This document shows, in pieces, positions 1-6,469 of a stretch of 11,257 bases of DNA. Numbering within the stretch: position 1 is the stretch's first letter; each line of letters starts with the position of its first letter. The translations under genes and the position numbers were made by a program. The notes beneath the pieces are model-generated. The model did no database searches, was not told the origin of the DNA, and saw nothing but the letters and a program-made list of their open reading frames with translations. The stretch is taken from NCBI GenBank assembly GCA_018713755.1, contig DVOG01000133.1, positions 1-11,257 of the forward strand, in the 5' to 3' direction. This DNA comes from Candidatus Spyradosoma merdigallinarum (GTDB taxonomy: Bacteria > Verrucomicrobiota > Verrucomicrobiia > Opitutales > UBA953).

Positions 1-223
1 TGTGCTTGCCGCCGGCGCGGATGCACTTCTGCGAGTCCGCCGCGCGGCGCGTCGGATACGGGCAGGGAATCTGCCCGAGGAAAATCGGCACGAACTGGTT
101 CATGCCCGCGTTCGTGAAAAGCAGATTCGGCGAATCCGGAAGCAGGCTCGAAGAAGGCACGATCCGGTGATTCTTCGCTTTGAAGAAATCAAGAAAAGAC
201 TGGCGGATTTCGGAGGATGTCAT
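1..223 (-). CDS. alaS: Alanyl-tRNA synthetase, N-terminal part (runs off left edge)
   Basis: AlaS charges tRNA-Ala with alanine in the cytoplasm. Only the first 74 residues are here; the rest lies beyond base 1. The visible part is the start of the class II catalytic domain and matches the family closely: an opening MTSSEIRQSFLDFF, then SLLPDSPNLLFTNAGMNQF (about residues 26-44), FVPIFLG, and RAADSQKCIRAGGKH (about 60-74), the hallmark N-terminal stretch of bacterial AlaS. The ATG at 223 gives the usual N-terminus. No Shine-Dalgarno sequence is seen upstream (the sequence before the ATG reads GAATTTTCGTC). It lies 97 bases after folB on the same strand, so it may be the last gene of the cdsA-miaA-folB cluster or have its own promoter. 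The identification rests on the direct motif match; nothing can be said about the downstream domains. Confidence 0.95.
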   Translation of the reverse strand, partial: MTSSEIRQSFLDFFKAKNHRIVPSSSLLPDSPNLLFTNAGMNQFVPIFLGQIPCPYPTRRAADSQKCIRAGGKH

Positions 224-320
224 GACGAAAATTCAAAAGCGTTAATTTCACTCTTTGCCGCGCGCGGCGTAAAGCGCAAAAGCGCGCGGAAACGGGAACG
301 CCCGCGAGCCGCGGGAACGC
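224..320. other. Intergenic region between folB and alaS
   Basis: This 97-base stretch separates folB from alaS. Read on the minus strand it holds two copies of the iterated word (plus-strand GGGAACG at 294-300 and 313-319). It also holds a small GC hairpin at 301-315 (CCCGCG, loop AGC, CGCGGG) with no T-run after it, so it is a poor terminator. Nearer alaS is a GCGC-TTTT-GCGC element. No convincing promoter could be picked out. Confidence 0.4.
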
Positions 321-707
321 TCAGGCGCCGCTCCCGCGCCGGCGCGCAAGCCGCACGCCGATGTCCGCGCATTCCGCGCCGACGGGAGCGTCCGGCTTGC
401 GCACCGCGACTTCGACTTCCGCGACCTGCGGGAACGCCGCGAGGAGCTCTTCCGCGATCGTTCCCGCGAGCCGCTCGATCAGGCGGAACGGCGGACGCGC
501 TTCGACGCAGGCCTTCGCCGCGGCGATCGCGCGCGCGTAATCGACGGTTTTTCCGAGCTCGTCCGTCGACGCGGCGGCGGCGAGCGGCAGCCGCATTTTC
601 AGGTCGACGAAAAACCACTGCCCCGCGCGGTTTTCGCTTTCGAAAACGCCGTGATAGCCGTAGGCCTTAATGCCGCGCACGAAAATTTCGTCCAGTTCGT
701 CGTTCAT
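321..707 (-). CDS. folB: Dihydroneopterin aldolase
   Basis: FolB converts 7,8-dihydroneopterin to 6-hydroxymethyl-dihydropterin and glycolaldehyde in folate synthesis; many homologues also epimerise the substrate. The protein has 128 residues, close to the usual 115-125. Family landmarks are visible: GIKAYGYHGVFESE (12-25, with the conserved glutamate just after GVF), GQWFFVDLKM (29-38), the TDELGKTVDYA stretch (48-58) with conserved Tyr57, LIERLA (76-81), and VRKPDAPV (102-109) with the active-site lysine at 104. I chose the ATG at 707 because it places GIKAYGYHG about ten residues in, as in homologues. The open frame continues upstream, but that extension is arginine-rich shadow sequence lying over miaA. 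No Shine-Dalgarno is seen (CCCGAAAAAAA precedes the ATG). It sits 59 bases after miaA, behind a possible intrinsic terminator, so expression may depend on read-through. Neighbouring queD and queE also use pterin-type chemistry but are in a different operon. Confidence 0.9.
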   Translation of the reverse strand: MNDELDEIFVRGIKAYGYHGVFESENRAGQWFFVDLKMRLPLAAAASTDELGKTVDYARAIAAAKACVEARPPFRLIERLAGTIAEELLAAFPQVAEVEVAVRKPDAPVGAECADIGVRLARRRGSGA

Positions 708-730
708 TTTTTTTCGGGAAAGTTCAGCGT

Positions 731-757
731 TAAAAAGAAAAAAGCGCGAATGCGCGC
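731..757 (-). terminator. Possible intrinsic terminator after miaA
   Basis: On the minus strand a GCGCG-CATT-CGCGC hairpin (plus coordinates 744-757) is followed at once by a T-rich run of 13 positions (TTTTTTCTTTTTA, plus 743-731). This is the classic layout of a short intrinsic terminator, although the stem is only five base pairs. It begins nine bases after the miaA stop and leaves only about 23 bases before the folB start, too little for a normal promoter. It may therefore act as an attenuator with partial read-through into folB. Confidence 0.45.
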
Positions 758-766
758 GGGAACGGC

Positions 767-1669
767 TCAGAGCGCCCGCACCTCGTCGACGGGAATCTGC
801 GTGCGGAACCATTTGCGCTGCTTCGCGGCGAGCTGCCGCGTGGAAAGCGCGATCGCCTCGGCGAGCGCGGGAACGCCTCCGGGTTCGCCCTGCCGGAGCC
901 ACGCCGCGGTTTCGCGGTAGCCGATCGCGTCGCCCGCCGGCGTTCCCGGCCGCAGCATTCCCGCGGCGAGCAGCGCGCGCACTTCGTCCGCGAGCCCGTC
1001 GTCGAGCATTTTCCGCGCGCGCGCCTCGATGCGCCGGTTCAAATCCTCCTTCTCCCGCACGAAAAGCACCGTGCGCTTCGGGAACGCCGCGAACGCGCTC
1101 TGCCCCGCGTCGAACGCCGCCTTCAGCTCCGCGAGCGTCTTCCCGGACGCGAGGCAGCGCTCCAGCCCCTTGGCGACGCGCCGCGGGTTTTTCCAGTCGA
1201 AATTTTCCGGCGCGGCGTTCCCGCCGGCGTTGAGCGCCCGTAGCGTTTCCTCGGCGAACGCGTTCCCGCGCGCGAGAATTTCCGCGACGCGTTCCCGCAC
1301 CGCCTCGGAGATTTCGAGCGCGTCCGCGACGGGCGAAAAAAACGCCTTGAGATAAAAGCCGCTGCCGCCGCAGACGAGGATTTTCTTCCCGCGGGAAAGG
1401 ATGTCGTCCGCGGTTTTCCGCGCGTAAGCGACGTAGTCGCCGACGGAAAATTTCTCGTTCGGCGCGACGAGGTCGATGCCGTGATGCGGCACGCGGGAAC
1501 GCTCCTCGCGCGTCGGCTTCGCCGTCCCGATGTCCATGCCGCGGTAAACGTTCGTCGAGTCGCAGGAAAGAATTTCCGCGCCGATCTTTTCCGCGCAGGC
1601 GAGCGACGCCTCCGTCTTGCCGACGGCGGTCGTTCCCGTGAAAATGAGAATTTCCCTTTCTTCCGCCAC
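767..1669 (-). CDS. miaA: tRNA dimethylallyltransferase
   Basis: MiaA transfers a dimethylallyl group to N6 of adenosine 37 in tRNAs that read codons beginning with U. The 300-residue product shows the family in order: P-loop TGTTAVGKTE (11-20), DSTNVYRGMDIGTAKP (37-52, with the catalytic Asp and the tRNA-contact segment; the family usually has DSRQVY or similar), PHHGIDL (61-67), GGSGFYLKA (101-109), NPRRV (161-165), AIGYRE (248-253) and the C-terminal STRQLAAKQRKWFR (276-289). The start is a GTG at 1669. It is the only start codon that places the P-loop about 11 residues in, and frames further upstream overlap cdsA. No Shine-Dalgarno precedes it. It lies 35 bases after cdsA on the same strand, so the two are probably co-transcribed, and a possible terminator follows it. 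Copies of the iterated word appear at least six times within it, in both orientations. Confidence 0.93.
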   Translation of the reverse strand: MAEEREILIFTGTTAVGKTEASLACAEKIGAEILSCDSTNVYRGMDIGTAKPTREERSRVPHHGIDLVAPNEKFSVGDYVAYARKTADDILSRGKKILVCGGSGFYLKAFFSPVADALEISEAVRERVAEILARGNAFAEETLRALNAGGNAAPENFDWKNPRRVAKGLERCLASGKTLAELKAAFDAGQSAFAAFPKRTVLFVREKEDLNRRIEARARKMLDDGLADEVRALLAAGMLRPGTPAGDAIGYRETAAWLRQGEPGGVPALAEAIALSTRQLAAKQRKWFRTQIPVDEVRAL

Positions 1670-1704
1670 GGAAGGAAAAACGCCCGCGGGCCGCCCGTTT
1701 TTTC

Positions 1705-2613
1705 TCAGGAGAAAATGCAGAACTCGGCCAGCGCGTAGCCGACGGGAGCGACGAAAATCAGCGAGTCGAGCAGGTCGAGCGCGCCGCCGATGCCGGGAAT
1801 CGTCGCGCCGGAATCCTTGTCGCCCGCGATGCGCTTGAAGGCGCTTTCGACGAGGTCGGAAACGACGCTCGTTCCCGCGACGGGAACGGCGCAAAGCGCG
1901 GCGAGAAGCGGAGAAAATCCGGGAAACGAAGCGCTCCACGCGCCGAAATGCCCGAGCGCCCAGGCGAGCCCCGCGCTCCCGAGCACGGAAAAGACGACGC
2001 CGCCGGCGACGCCTTCCCAGGTCTTGTTCGGGCTGACGTTCGGCGCGAGCTTGCGCTTCCCGAAACGGCAGCCGATGACGAGCCCGCCGATGTCCGTGAA
2101 CTTCGCGGCGAGCACGATCCACACGCACAGCCAAACGCCGTCCATCCCGAAAATTCCCGCCAGCAGCGCGTAAAAGCTGACGGCGAGCGGAATGTAAAGC
2201 AGACCGAAAACCGTGGAGAACGCCTTCGCCCAAGCCGGAATTTTCCGCTTCGCCAGCAGCAGCAGGCCCAGCGCGAAAATCGCGCCGGCGGCGCCGAGCA
2301 GCGCGGGAACGCTCCGCCGCGCCTCCTCCGGATCGGTCTCCGCCGAATAAAAAAGCAGAATCGGGAGCGCCGCGCCCAAAACCAGCCCCATGACCGTGCG
2401 CGGCCGCCCGCCCATGTGCTCGGCAAGCTTGTAAAACTCATACAGCGCGAGCACGGAAACGAGCGTCATCAGGCCGATCGCGCCGTAAACGCCGCCGAAA
2501 TAGACCGAACAGAACAGCAGCGAAATCAGAAAAACCGTGCTGACGCAGCGCCGGGCGAAGCTGTGCGACGAAAAATACAGGCTGACTTTGAGGAAAAGCG
2601 TTCTCAAATTCAT
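1705..2613 (-). CDS. cdsA: Phosphatidate cytidylyltransferase (CDP-diglyceride synthase)
   Basis: CdsA makes CDP-diacylglycerol from phosphatidate and CTP in the inner membrane, the branch point for bacterial phospholipids. The 302-residue product is hydrophobic, with about eight membrane segments (for example near 25-60, 73-90, 103-121, 132-152, 157-175, 200-222, 235-250 and 285-300). The C-terminal half has the family core: KFTDIGGLVIGCRFGKRKL (171-189), APNVSPNKTWEG (190-201), and the signature region around 252-284 with SDLVESAFKR, GDKDSG and IPGIGGALDLLDS. In the usual signature the last part reads PGHGGxxDRxD; here the His is Ile and the Arg is Leu, while the Lys-Asp and final Asp are kept. 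The ATG at 2613 is the first start giving a clean N-terminus, with no Shine-Dalgarno (TTTTCCCCGTT precedes it). It heads the cdsA-miaA-folB-alaS cluster and is divergent from the DUF2851 gene. Confidence 0.92.
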   Translation of the reverse strand: MNLRTLFLKVSLYFSSHSFARRCVSTVFLISLLFCSVYFGGVYGAIGLMTLVSVLALYEFYKLAEHMGGRPRTVMGLVLGAALPILLFYSAETDPEEARRSVPALLGAAGAIFALGLLLLAKRKIPAWAKAFSTVFGLLYIPLAVSFYALLAGIFGMDGVWLCVWIVLAAKFTDIGGLVIGCRFGKRKLAPNVSPNKTWEGVAGGVVFSVLGSAGLAWALGHFGAWSASFPGFSPLLAALCAVPVAGTSVVSDLVESAFKRIAGDKDSGATIPGIGGALDLLDSLIFVAPVGYALAEFCIFS

Positions 2614-2701
2614 AACGGGGAAAAGATACAGAGTTTTTCCCTCTCCCGCGAACAGAAAAATCCGCTCGACGTTCCCGCCGGAATCCTTTTGACTGCCGCC
2701 C
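2614..2701. promoter_or_regulatory. Divergent intergenic region, cdsA / DUF2851 gene
   Basis: This 88-base gap lies between two genes that point away from each other, so it should hold promoters for both the cdsA cluster and the DUF2851 gene. On the minus strand a TGTATC-like -10 element lies about 13 bases before the cdsA ATG, without a convincing -35. On the plus strand TTGACT occurs at 2689-2694, too near the ATG at 2702 to serve as a -35 for it. One copy of the iterated word is present (CGTTCCC around 2670). The promoter role is inferred from gene orientation. Confidence 0.35.
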
Positions 2702-3919
2702 ATGCCCGCCGCTCCTCTCACGCCTCCCGCCGACCGCGTCGCCGAAGTCCAGGGACTTTTCGGTCCCGTTTCCCTCTCCGAGCGCACGTTCCAGAAGCTT
2801 TGGCGCGGCGGGAACTTCCGCGCGGAAAACCTGCGCACGCTCTCGGGAAAAACGCTCGAAATCGTTTCCCGCGGCAAATGGAACCGCCTCGACGGGCCGG
2901 ATTTTCTCGGCGCGGAATTCCGCATCGGCGGCGAACGCGTCGTCGGCGACGTCGAATTTCATTTTTACGCGGAGGATTGGGACGCGCACGGACACGGCGC
3001 GAATCCCGCCTTCGGAAACGTCGCGCTGCACGTGCTGCTGTTCCCGCCGAAAAAGGACTTCCCGCGCCGGAACGCCGCCGGAAACGCGATGGAGACGTTT
3101 CTGCTGCTCCCGCACCTGAACGTCGACGTCGAGGAATACGCCTCGGCGGAGGCGCTCGCCGCCATCGAAGGCCGCGCGGAAGGCGACGCGACGCTCGAAT
3201 TTCTGCTGCGGAAAAACCTGCGGGAACGCGAAGAGCTCCTCGTCGCCGCGGCGCGGGAACGCTGGGCGCAGAAGACCGCGTTCATGCGCCGCCGCCTCGA
3301 AAAGACGCCGCCGGACGCTCTGCTGCACGAGCTCGTCCTGGAAACGCTCGGCCTGCGCCGCAACCGCCCGCAGATGTCGCGGCTCGCGCTGAAATTTTCT
3401 CCGTCGGCGATGCTGCTCGCCGGCGCCGAGGCGCTGTTCCGGGCGGCGGAGGGAGCGTGGACGCTCGCCGGCGTGCGCCCGGCGAACCATCCGCGCGCGC
3501 GGCTGGGACAATATTTGACGCTGCTCGAAAAAAATCCCGCGTGGGCGCGGCAGCTGCGCGACGCCGCGAAACGCCTTCCCGCGGGCAAGGACTTTTTCCT
3601 CTCCGGGAAAGCGTTCCGCTCGACGGAAAAACTGCCGGCGCTGCGCAGATTTTTCGCGGAGGAAATTTTCGCGGGAACGGTCGGCGGCACGCGCTTCGAC
3701 ACGCTGATGTGCGACGCGGTCATCCCGATGCTCGCCGCGGAATCCGGCGAAAATTTTTTCCCGGCGTGGTATCACTGGTTTCTCGGCGACGCTCCCGCGA
3801 AAACCGCCGCGCTGCTGCGCGAGGCGGAACTCGTCTCGCGGGAGCGCCCGCTCTGCAACGGCGCGTTTCAGGGACTGCTGCAGATTTTCCTCGCCCGCGG
3901 AAACGGCGCGGGAACGTGA
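2702..3919 (+). CDS. DUF2851 family protein, function unknown
   Basis: The 405-residue product matches the DUF2851 family, which has no established function. The recognisable block is in the N-terminal third: GKWNRLDGPDFLGAEFRI (58-75) followed by GDVEFHFYAEDWDAHGHG (82-99) and NPAFGNVALHVL (101-112). In homologues these read roughly as N..DGPDF..A.I, GDVEIH...DW..H.H and Y..V.LHVV. The pairing of GPDF with a GDVEFH strand resembles the spacing of PD-(D/E)XK nucleases, but that is only a structural guess. The rest is charged and helical. Many family members end with a small cysteine cluster; here the end reads LCNGAFQGLLQIFLARGNGAGT with a single Cys, so the C-terminus seems divergent. No signal peptide or membrane segment is seen, so it is probably cytoplasmic. 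It is a single-gene unit, divergent from cdsA and convergent with xerC, with 38 bases between stops and no clear terminator. The ATG at 2702 is the first in frame. Five copies of the iterated word occur, all in the sense orientation; one forms the last codons (GGAACG before TGA). Confidence 0.85.
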   Translation: MPAAPLTPPADRVAEVQGLFGPVSLSERTFQKLWRGGNFRAENLRTLSGKTLEIVSRGKWNRLDGPDFLGAEFRIGGERVVGDVEFHFYAEDWDAHGHGANPAFGNVALHVLLFPPKKDFPRRNAAGNAMETFLLLPHLNVDVEEYASAEALAAIEGRAEGDATLEFLLRKNLREREELLVAAARERWAQKTAFMRRRLEKTPPDALLHELVLETLGLRRNRPQMSRLALKFSPSAMLLAGAEALFRAAEGAWTLAGVRPANHPRARLGQYLTLLEKNPAWARQLRDAAKRLPAGKDFFLSGKAFRSTEKLPALRRFFAEEIFAGTVGGTRFDTLMCDAVIPMLAAESGENFFPAWYHWFLGDAPAKTAALLREAELVSRERPLCNGAFQGLLQIFLARGNGAGT

Positions 3920-3957
3920 GGCCCGCGGGAACGCGCGCGGTTTCTCCTCGCGAAAGC

Positions 3958-4902
3958 TCAGGCGCGCGGATGCGCCTTTTTGTAGGCGGATTTCAGCCGC
4001 GCGAGCGTGACGTGCGTGTAAATCTGCGTCGTCGAAAGACTCGCGTGACCGAGCTGTTCCTGCACGAGGCGCAAATCCGCGCCGCGGTCGAGCATGTGCG
4101 TCGCGCAGGAATGCCGCAGCTTGTGCGGCGTGATGTCCGTCGGGAGCCCGGCGAGCGCGAGATATTTTTTCAGCTGCCGCTGCACCGCCGCCGGCGAAAG
4201 CGGCTTCCCGCTCTTCCCGCGAAAAAGCGGCGCGCCGCGCGCGGCCCCGCCCTGCGCCTTCGCCAGCGCCCGCAAAGCGTCCAGCGCCGCGCCGCCGACG
4301 GGAACGACGCGCGTTTTTCCGCCTTTCCCGAGCACGCGCGCCGTTCCCGCGGAAAAGTCGATCGCCTCCGCGGTCAGCCCGCAAAGCTCGCCGACGCGCA
4401 GCCCGCCGCCGTAAAGCGTCTCGAGCGCCGCGCGGTCGCGCAGGCACTGCGCCTCGTCGACGAGCCCTTCTTCAAACGCCTGCTGCGGCATCGCGAGCAG
4501 TTCGGCCGCCTGCTGCTCGGTCAGAAATTTCGGCAGCGTCTTCGGCAGTTTCGGCAGAACGACTCCCGTGAGCGGCGACGCCGCGAGCCTTCCTTTTCGG
4601 CGCAGCCAGAGAAAAAACGTCCGCAGCGCGGAAACGTGGTTGTGGAGCGTCCGCCGGGAAAGCGGCGCGTTCCCGCGGCCGCGCTCGATGACGAAATCCC
4701 GGACGTCCCGCCGCGAAATCGAGGCGAAGTCCCCGCGAAAGCCGCAGGCGTTCTCCGCCCAGCGCGCGAAGTCGCGCAGCGCCTCCTCGTAATTGCGCAC
4801 CGTGTTGGGCGAAAGCCGCCGCTCGTTCGCGAGGTGCGCGCAGAATTCCCCGACCGTTCCCGCGCCGGGATAATCCTGCCGCGGCGCTTTTTCAGGACTC
4901 AT
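3958..4902 (-). CDS. xerC: Tyrosine recombinase of the XerC/XerD type
   Basis: Xer recombinases resolve chromosome dimers at the dif site during division, normally as a XerC-XerD pair working with FtsK. The 314-residue product has the usual two domains: an N-terminal SAM-like DNA-binding domain (about 14-105, with ERRLSPNTVRNYEEALRDF and LHNHVSALRTFFLWL) and the catalytic domain (about 125-310). All six catalytic positions are visible with the spacing of E. coli XerD: Arg169 (GGGLRVGEL), Lys193 (LGKGGK), His260 and Arg263 (HKLRHSCATHML), His286 (LGHASLSTTQ) and nucleophile Tyr295 (QIYTHV). The length is normal for XerC/D rather than for an integrase of a mobile element, and no attachment site or cargo is present, so this is the housekeeping enzyme. 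XerC versus XerD cannot be settled from one copy. The ATG at 4902 overlaps the queF stop in ATGA, which suggests translational coupling. Confidence 0.9.
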   Translation of the reverse strand: MSPEKAPRQDYPGAGTVGEFCAHLANERRLSPNTVRNYEEALRDFARWAENACGFRGDFASISRRDVRDFVIERGRGNAPLSRRTLHNHVSALRTFFLWLRRKGRLAASPLTGVVLPKLPKTLPKFLTEQQAAELLAMPQQAFEEGLVDEAQCLRDRAALETLYGGGLRVGELCGLTAEAIDFSAGTARVLGKGGKTRVVPVGGAALDALRALAKAQGGAARGAPLFRGKSGKPLSPAAVQRQLKKYLALAGLPTDITPHKLRHSCATHMLDRGADLRLVQEQLGHASLSTTQIYTHVTLARLKSAYKKAHPRA

Positions 4903-5306
4903 CCGTTCCTGTTCCCGTATTCCGCCGTGACTTTGATCGTGATGCCGCCGCGCGCGCCGAACTCGCCGACGACTTCGCACCAGACGGGATCGAGCGCCGC
5001 GACGAGGTCGTCCAAAATCTGATTCGTGACGTGTTCGTGAAACGTGCCTTCGTTGCGGTAGGACCACAGATAAAGCTTGAGCGACTTCGATTCGACGATT
5101 CTCTCCGCGGGAACGTAGCGTATCGTCAGCGTCGCGAAATCGGGCTGTCCCGTCGCCGGGCAGACGCAGGTGAATTCTTCCGTGCGCAGCTCGACGAGGT
5201 AGCGCCGCCCGCGGTTGTGGTTCGGGAACGTTTCGAGCCGCCGCGCGGGAACGTTTTTCGTCGCGCCGATGGACAGCCCTTTCAGATCTTCCGGTTGCGT
5301 AAGCAT
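4899..5306 (-). CDS. queF: NADPH-dependent 7-cyano-7-deazaguanine (preQ0) reductase
   Basis: QueF reduces the nitrile of preQ0 to the amine preQ1, the base later inserted into tRNA on the way to queuosine. The 135-residue product is the short unimodular (YkvM-like) type that works as a multimer. Key motifs are CVCPATGQPDFATLTIRY (47-64), with catalytic Cys49 and the following Asp56 as proton donor, ESKSLKLYLWSYRNEG (72-87), the QueF signature that helps bind NADPH, and FHEH (89-92) with the substrate-binding Glu91. The start at 5306 gives a standard N-terminus (MLTQPEDLKGLSIGA). No Shine-Dalgarno is seen. It is first in a two-gene unit with xerC (stop and start overlap as ATGA) and divergent from thiL across 132 bases. 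No preQ1 riboswitch is recognisable upstream. The substrate-supplying genes queD and queE lie about 3 kb away in another operon; queC is not in the window. Confidence 0.95.
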   Translation of the reverse strand: MLTQPEDLKGLSIGATKNVPARRLETFPNHNRGRRYLVELRTEEFTCVCPATGQPDFATLTIRYVPAERIVESKSLKLYLWSYRNEGTFHEHVTNQILDDLVAALDPVWCEVVGEFGARGGITIKVTAEYGNRNG

Positions 5307-5438
5307 GGCGCGGAATTTACGGCGGAGGCGGCGTTCCCGCAACGAGAAAACGGGGATTGCGCTCGTAAAAGTTTCCGCGGGAACCGGCGGGAAAGAAACG
5401 GCTTGCCCCGCGGACGAAAAACGCCACGCTTGTCGGCG
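5307..5438. promoter_or_regulatory. Divergent intergenic region, queF / thiL
   Basis: This 132-base region separates two genes that point away from each other. For queF, a minus-strand pair TTGCGG, 17 bases, TAAATT could serve as -35 and -10, with the -10 ending only seven bases before the queF ATG; the -35 matches consensus poorly. No strong candidate is seen for thiL. One copy of the iterated word (CGTTCCC around 5333) and a near-copy (GGGAACC) are present. No riboswitch-like structure for preQ1 or TPP was recognised. Confidence 0.3.
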
Positions 5439-6416
5439 ATGCCGTCGCCTTTTTCCGAAAAACCCGAAGAAACGATCGGCGCGCTCGGCGAAGCGGAAAT
5501 CATCGCCCGCGCCCGCGCCGCGTTCAGAGAAGTCTCGCCGCCGCCGCCGCGCGGCATCGGCGACGACTGCGCGGCGCTGCCCGCCGTTCCCGAAAACGCC
5601 GCCGCCGCGGGAACGACGCTCCGCCGCCTCGTCACGACGGACAGCGTCGTTTTCGGGAAACATTTCGACGAAAGCGTTTCCCCCGAAAACGCCGGGAAAA
5701 AGCTCGTCCGCCGCAACGTCAGCGACGTCGCCGCCATGGGCGGAACGCCGAGCGACGCCGTGCTCGCGCTCGTCGCGGGCGAAAATCTTTCCGCGGCGTG
5801 GCTCGAAGCCTTCCTGCGCGGCGTCGCCGAAGCCTGCGCGGAATGCGGCGTCGAGCTTTCCGGCGGAGACGTCTCGTCCGCTCCCGCGGCGGCGTTTTTT
5901 TCCGCGACGCTCGCGCTGACGGGCTTTGCGGAAAACCCGCTCCCGCGCGCGGGAGCGCGCGTCGGCGATTTTCTCTTCGTCACGGGAACGCTCGGAGGAA
6001 GCCTGCTGAAAAAGCATTTCGATTTTCGCCCGCGCGTCGCGGAAGGACTCTTCCTCGCCCGCGCTCCGGCGGGAACGGTGCGCGCCTGCATCGACGTTTC
6101 CGACGGTCTGCTGAAAGACCACGCCGCGCTGCTGCCGGCGGGAACGCACGCGGAATTCGACTTCGCCGCGCTGCCGCTTTCCGACGACGCGCGCGCGCTC
6201 GGCGGCGACCCGCTGCGGCGAATTTTCTGCGACGGGGAAGACTACGAGCTGCTTTTCGCCGTCGCGGGAACGGAGGCGGACGCCTTCGAAAGAAGCTGGC
6301 GGGAACGCTTCCCGGACGTCCCGCTTTCGCGCATCGCGCGCATCGCTGCGGGAACGAAGAACGCGCGCCTCGACGCCGCGCTTTCCGGCGCGCGCGCCTA
6401 CGAGCATTTTTCGTGA
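5439..6416 (+). CDS. thiL: Thiamine-monophosphate kinase
   Basis: ThiL phosphorylates thiamine monophosphate with ATP to give thiamine diphosphate, the last step of cofactor synthesis. The 325-residue product has the normal length and the whole motif series of the AIR-synthase-like ThiL/PurM fold: GIGDDCAAL (39-47), TTDSVVFGKHFD (66-77), RRNVSDVAAMGGTPS (91-105), SGGDVSS (141-147), FVTGTLGGSL (180-189), IDVSDGLLKDH (218-228) and DGEDYELLFAV (265-275). The Asp residues of GDD, TDS, NVSD, GGD and DVSD bind the metal and nucleotide phosphates. The ATG at 5439 places GDD about 40 residues in, as usual; no Shine-Dalgarno is seen. It is a single-gene unit, divergent from queF and convergent with the M50 gene, with a likely terminator at 6441. 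The gene carries eight copies of the iterated word, seven in the sense orientation, which gives the protein repeated Ala-Gly-Thr tripeptides in loops. No other thiamine gene is in the window. Confidence 0.95.
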   Translation: MPSPFSEKPEETIGALGEAEIIARARAAFREVSPPPPRGIGDDCAALPAVPENAAAAGTTLRRLVTTDSVVFGKHFDESVSPENAGKKLVRRNVSDVAAMGGTPSDAVLALVAGENLSAAWLEAFLRGVAEACAECGVELSGGDVSSAPAAAFFSATLALTGFAENPLPRAGARVGDFLFVTGTLGGSLLKKHFDFRPRVAEGLFLARAPAGTVRACIDVSDGLLKDHAALLPAGTHAEFDFAALPLSDDARALGGDPLRRIFCDGEDYELLFAVAGTEADAFERSWRERFPDVPLSRIARIAAGTKNARLDAALSGARAYEHFS

Positions 6417-6440
6417 AAACGAAAGCGCGGGAACGGAAAC

Positions 6441-6469
6441 CGCCGGCTAAAAAAGCCCGGCGATTTTTT
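6441..6469 (+). terminator. Likely intrinsic terminator of thiL
   Basis: On the plus strand CGCCGG (6441-6446) pairs with CCGGCG (6457-6462) around a ten-base loop, followed by ATTTTTT (6463-6469). It begins 24 bases after the thiL stop. Most of it lies inside the 3' end of the convergent M50 gene, whose stop is at 6447-6449, so this one stretch encodes the last residues of that protein and ends thiL transcription. On the minus strand no T-run follows the stem, so it should work only for thiL. Confidence 0.6.

Noticed and set aside
2..670. Plus-strand open frame opposite alaS and folB
   Set aside because: Its codons mirror two well-identified minus-strand genes, and the translation is Arg-rich noise.
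2438..4447. Long open frame (669 codons) on the minus strand opposite the DUF2851 gene
   Set aside because: Low-complexity Arg/Glu/Phe-rich translation, no recognisable domain, and it lies over well-supported genes.
3958..4902. The tyrosine recombinase as a sign of an integrated element
   Set aside because: Its length and catalytic layout are those of housekeeping XerC/D, it is coupled to queF, and no attachment repeats, cargo or tRNA insertion are nearby.
1948..5022. Very long open frame (1024 codons) on the plus strand
   Set aside because: It crosses cdsA, the DUF2851 gene and xerC in the wrong frame or strand. Its product is Arg- and Ala-rich with no family motif. Such frames arise because GC-rich third positions remove stop codons.
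5307..5438. A preQ1 riboswitch before queF, or a TPP riboswitch before thiL
   Set aside because: Looked for the characteristic conserved elements of both aptamers and found none; the same holds upstream of queD.
5307..6407. Upstream extension of the queF frame over thiL
   Set aside because: Antisense to a clear thiL gene; the QueF N-terminus is complete from 5306.
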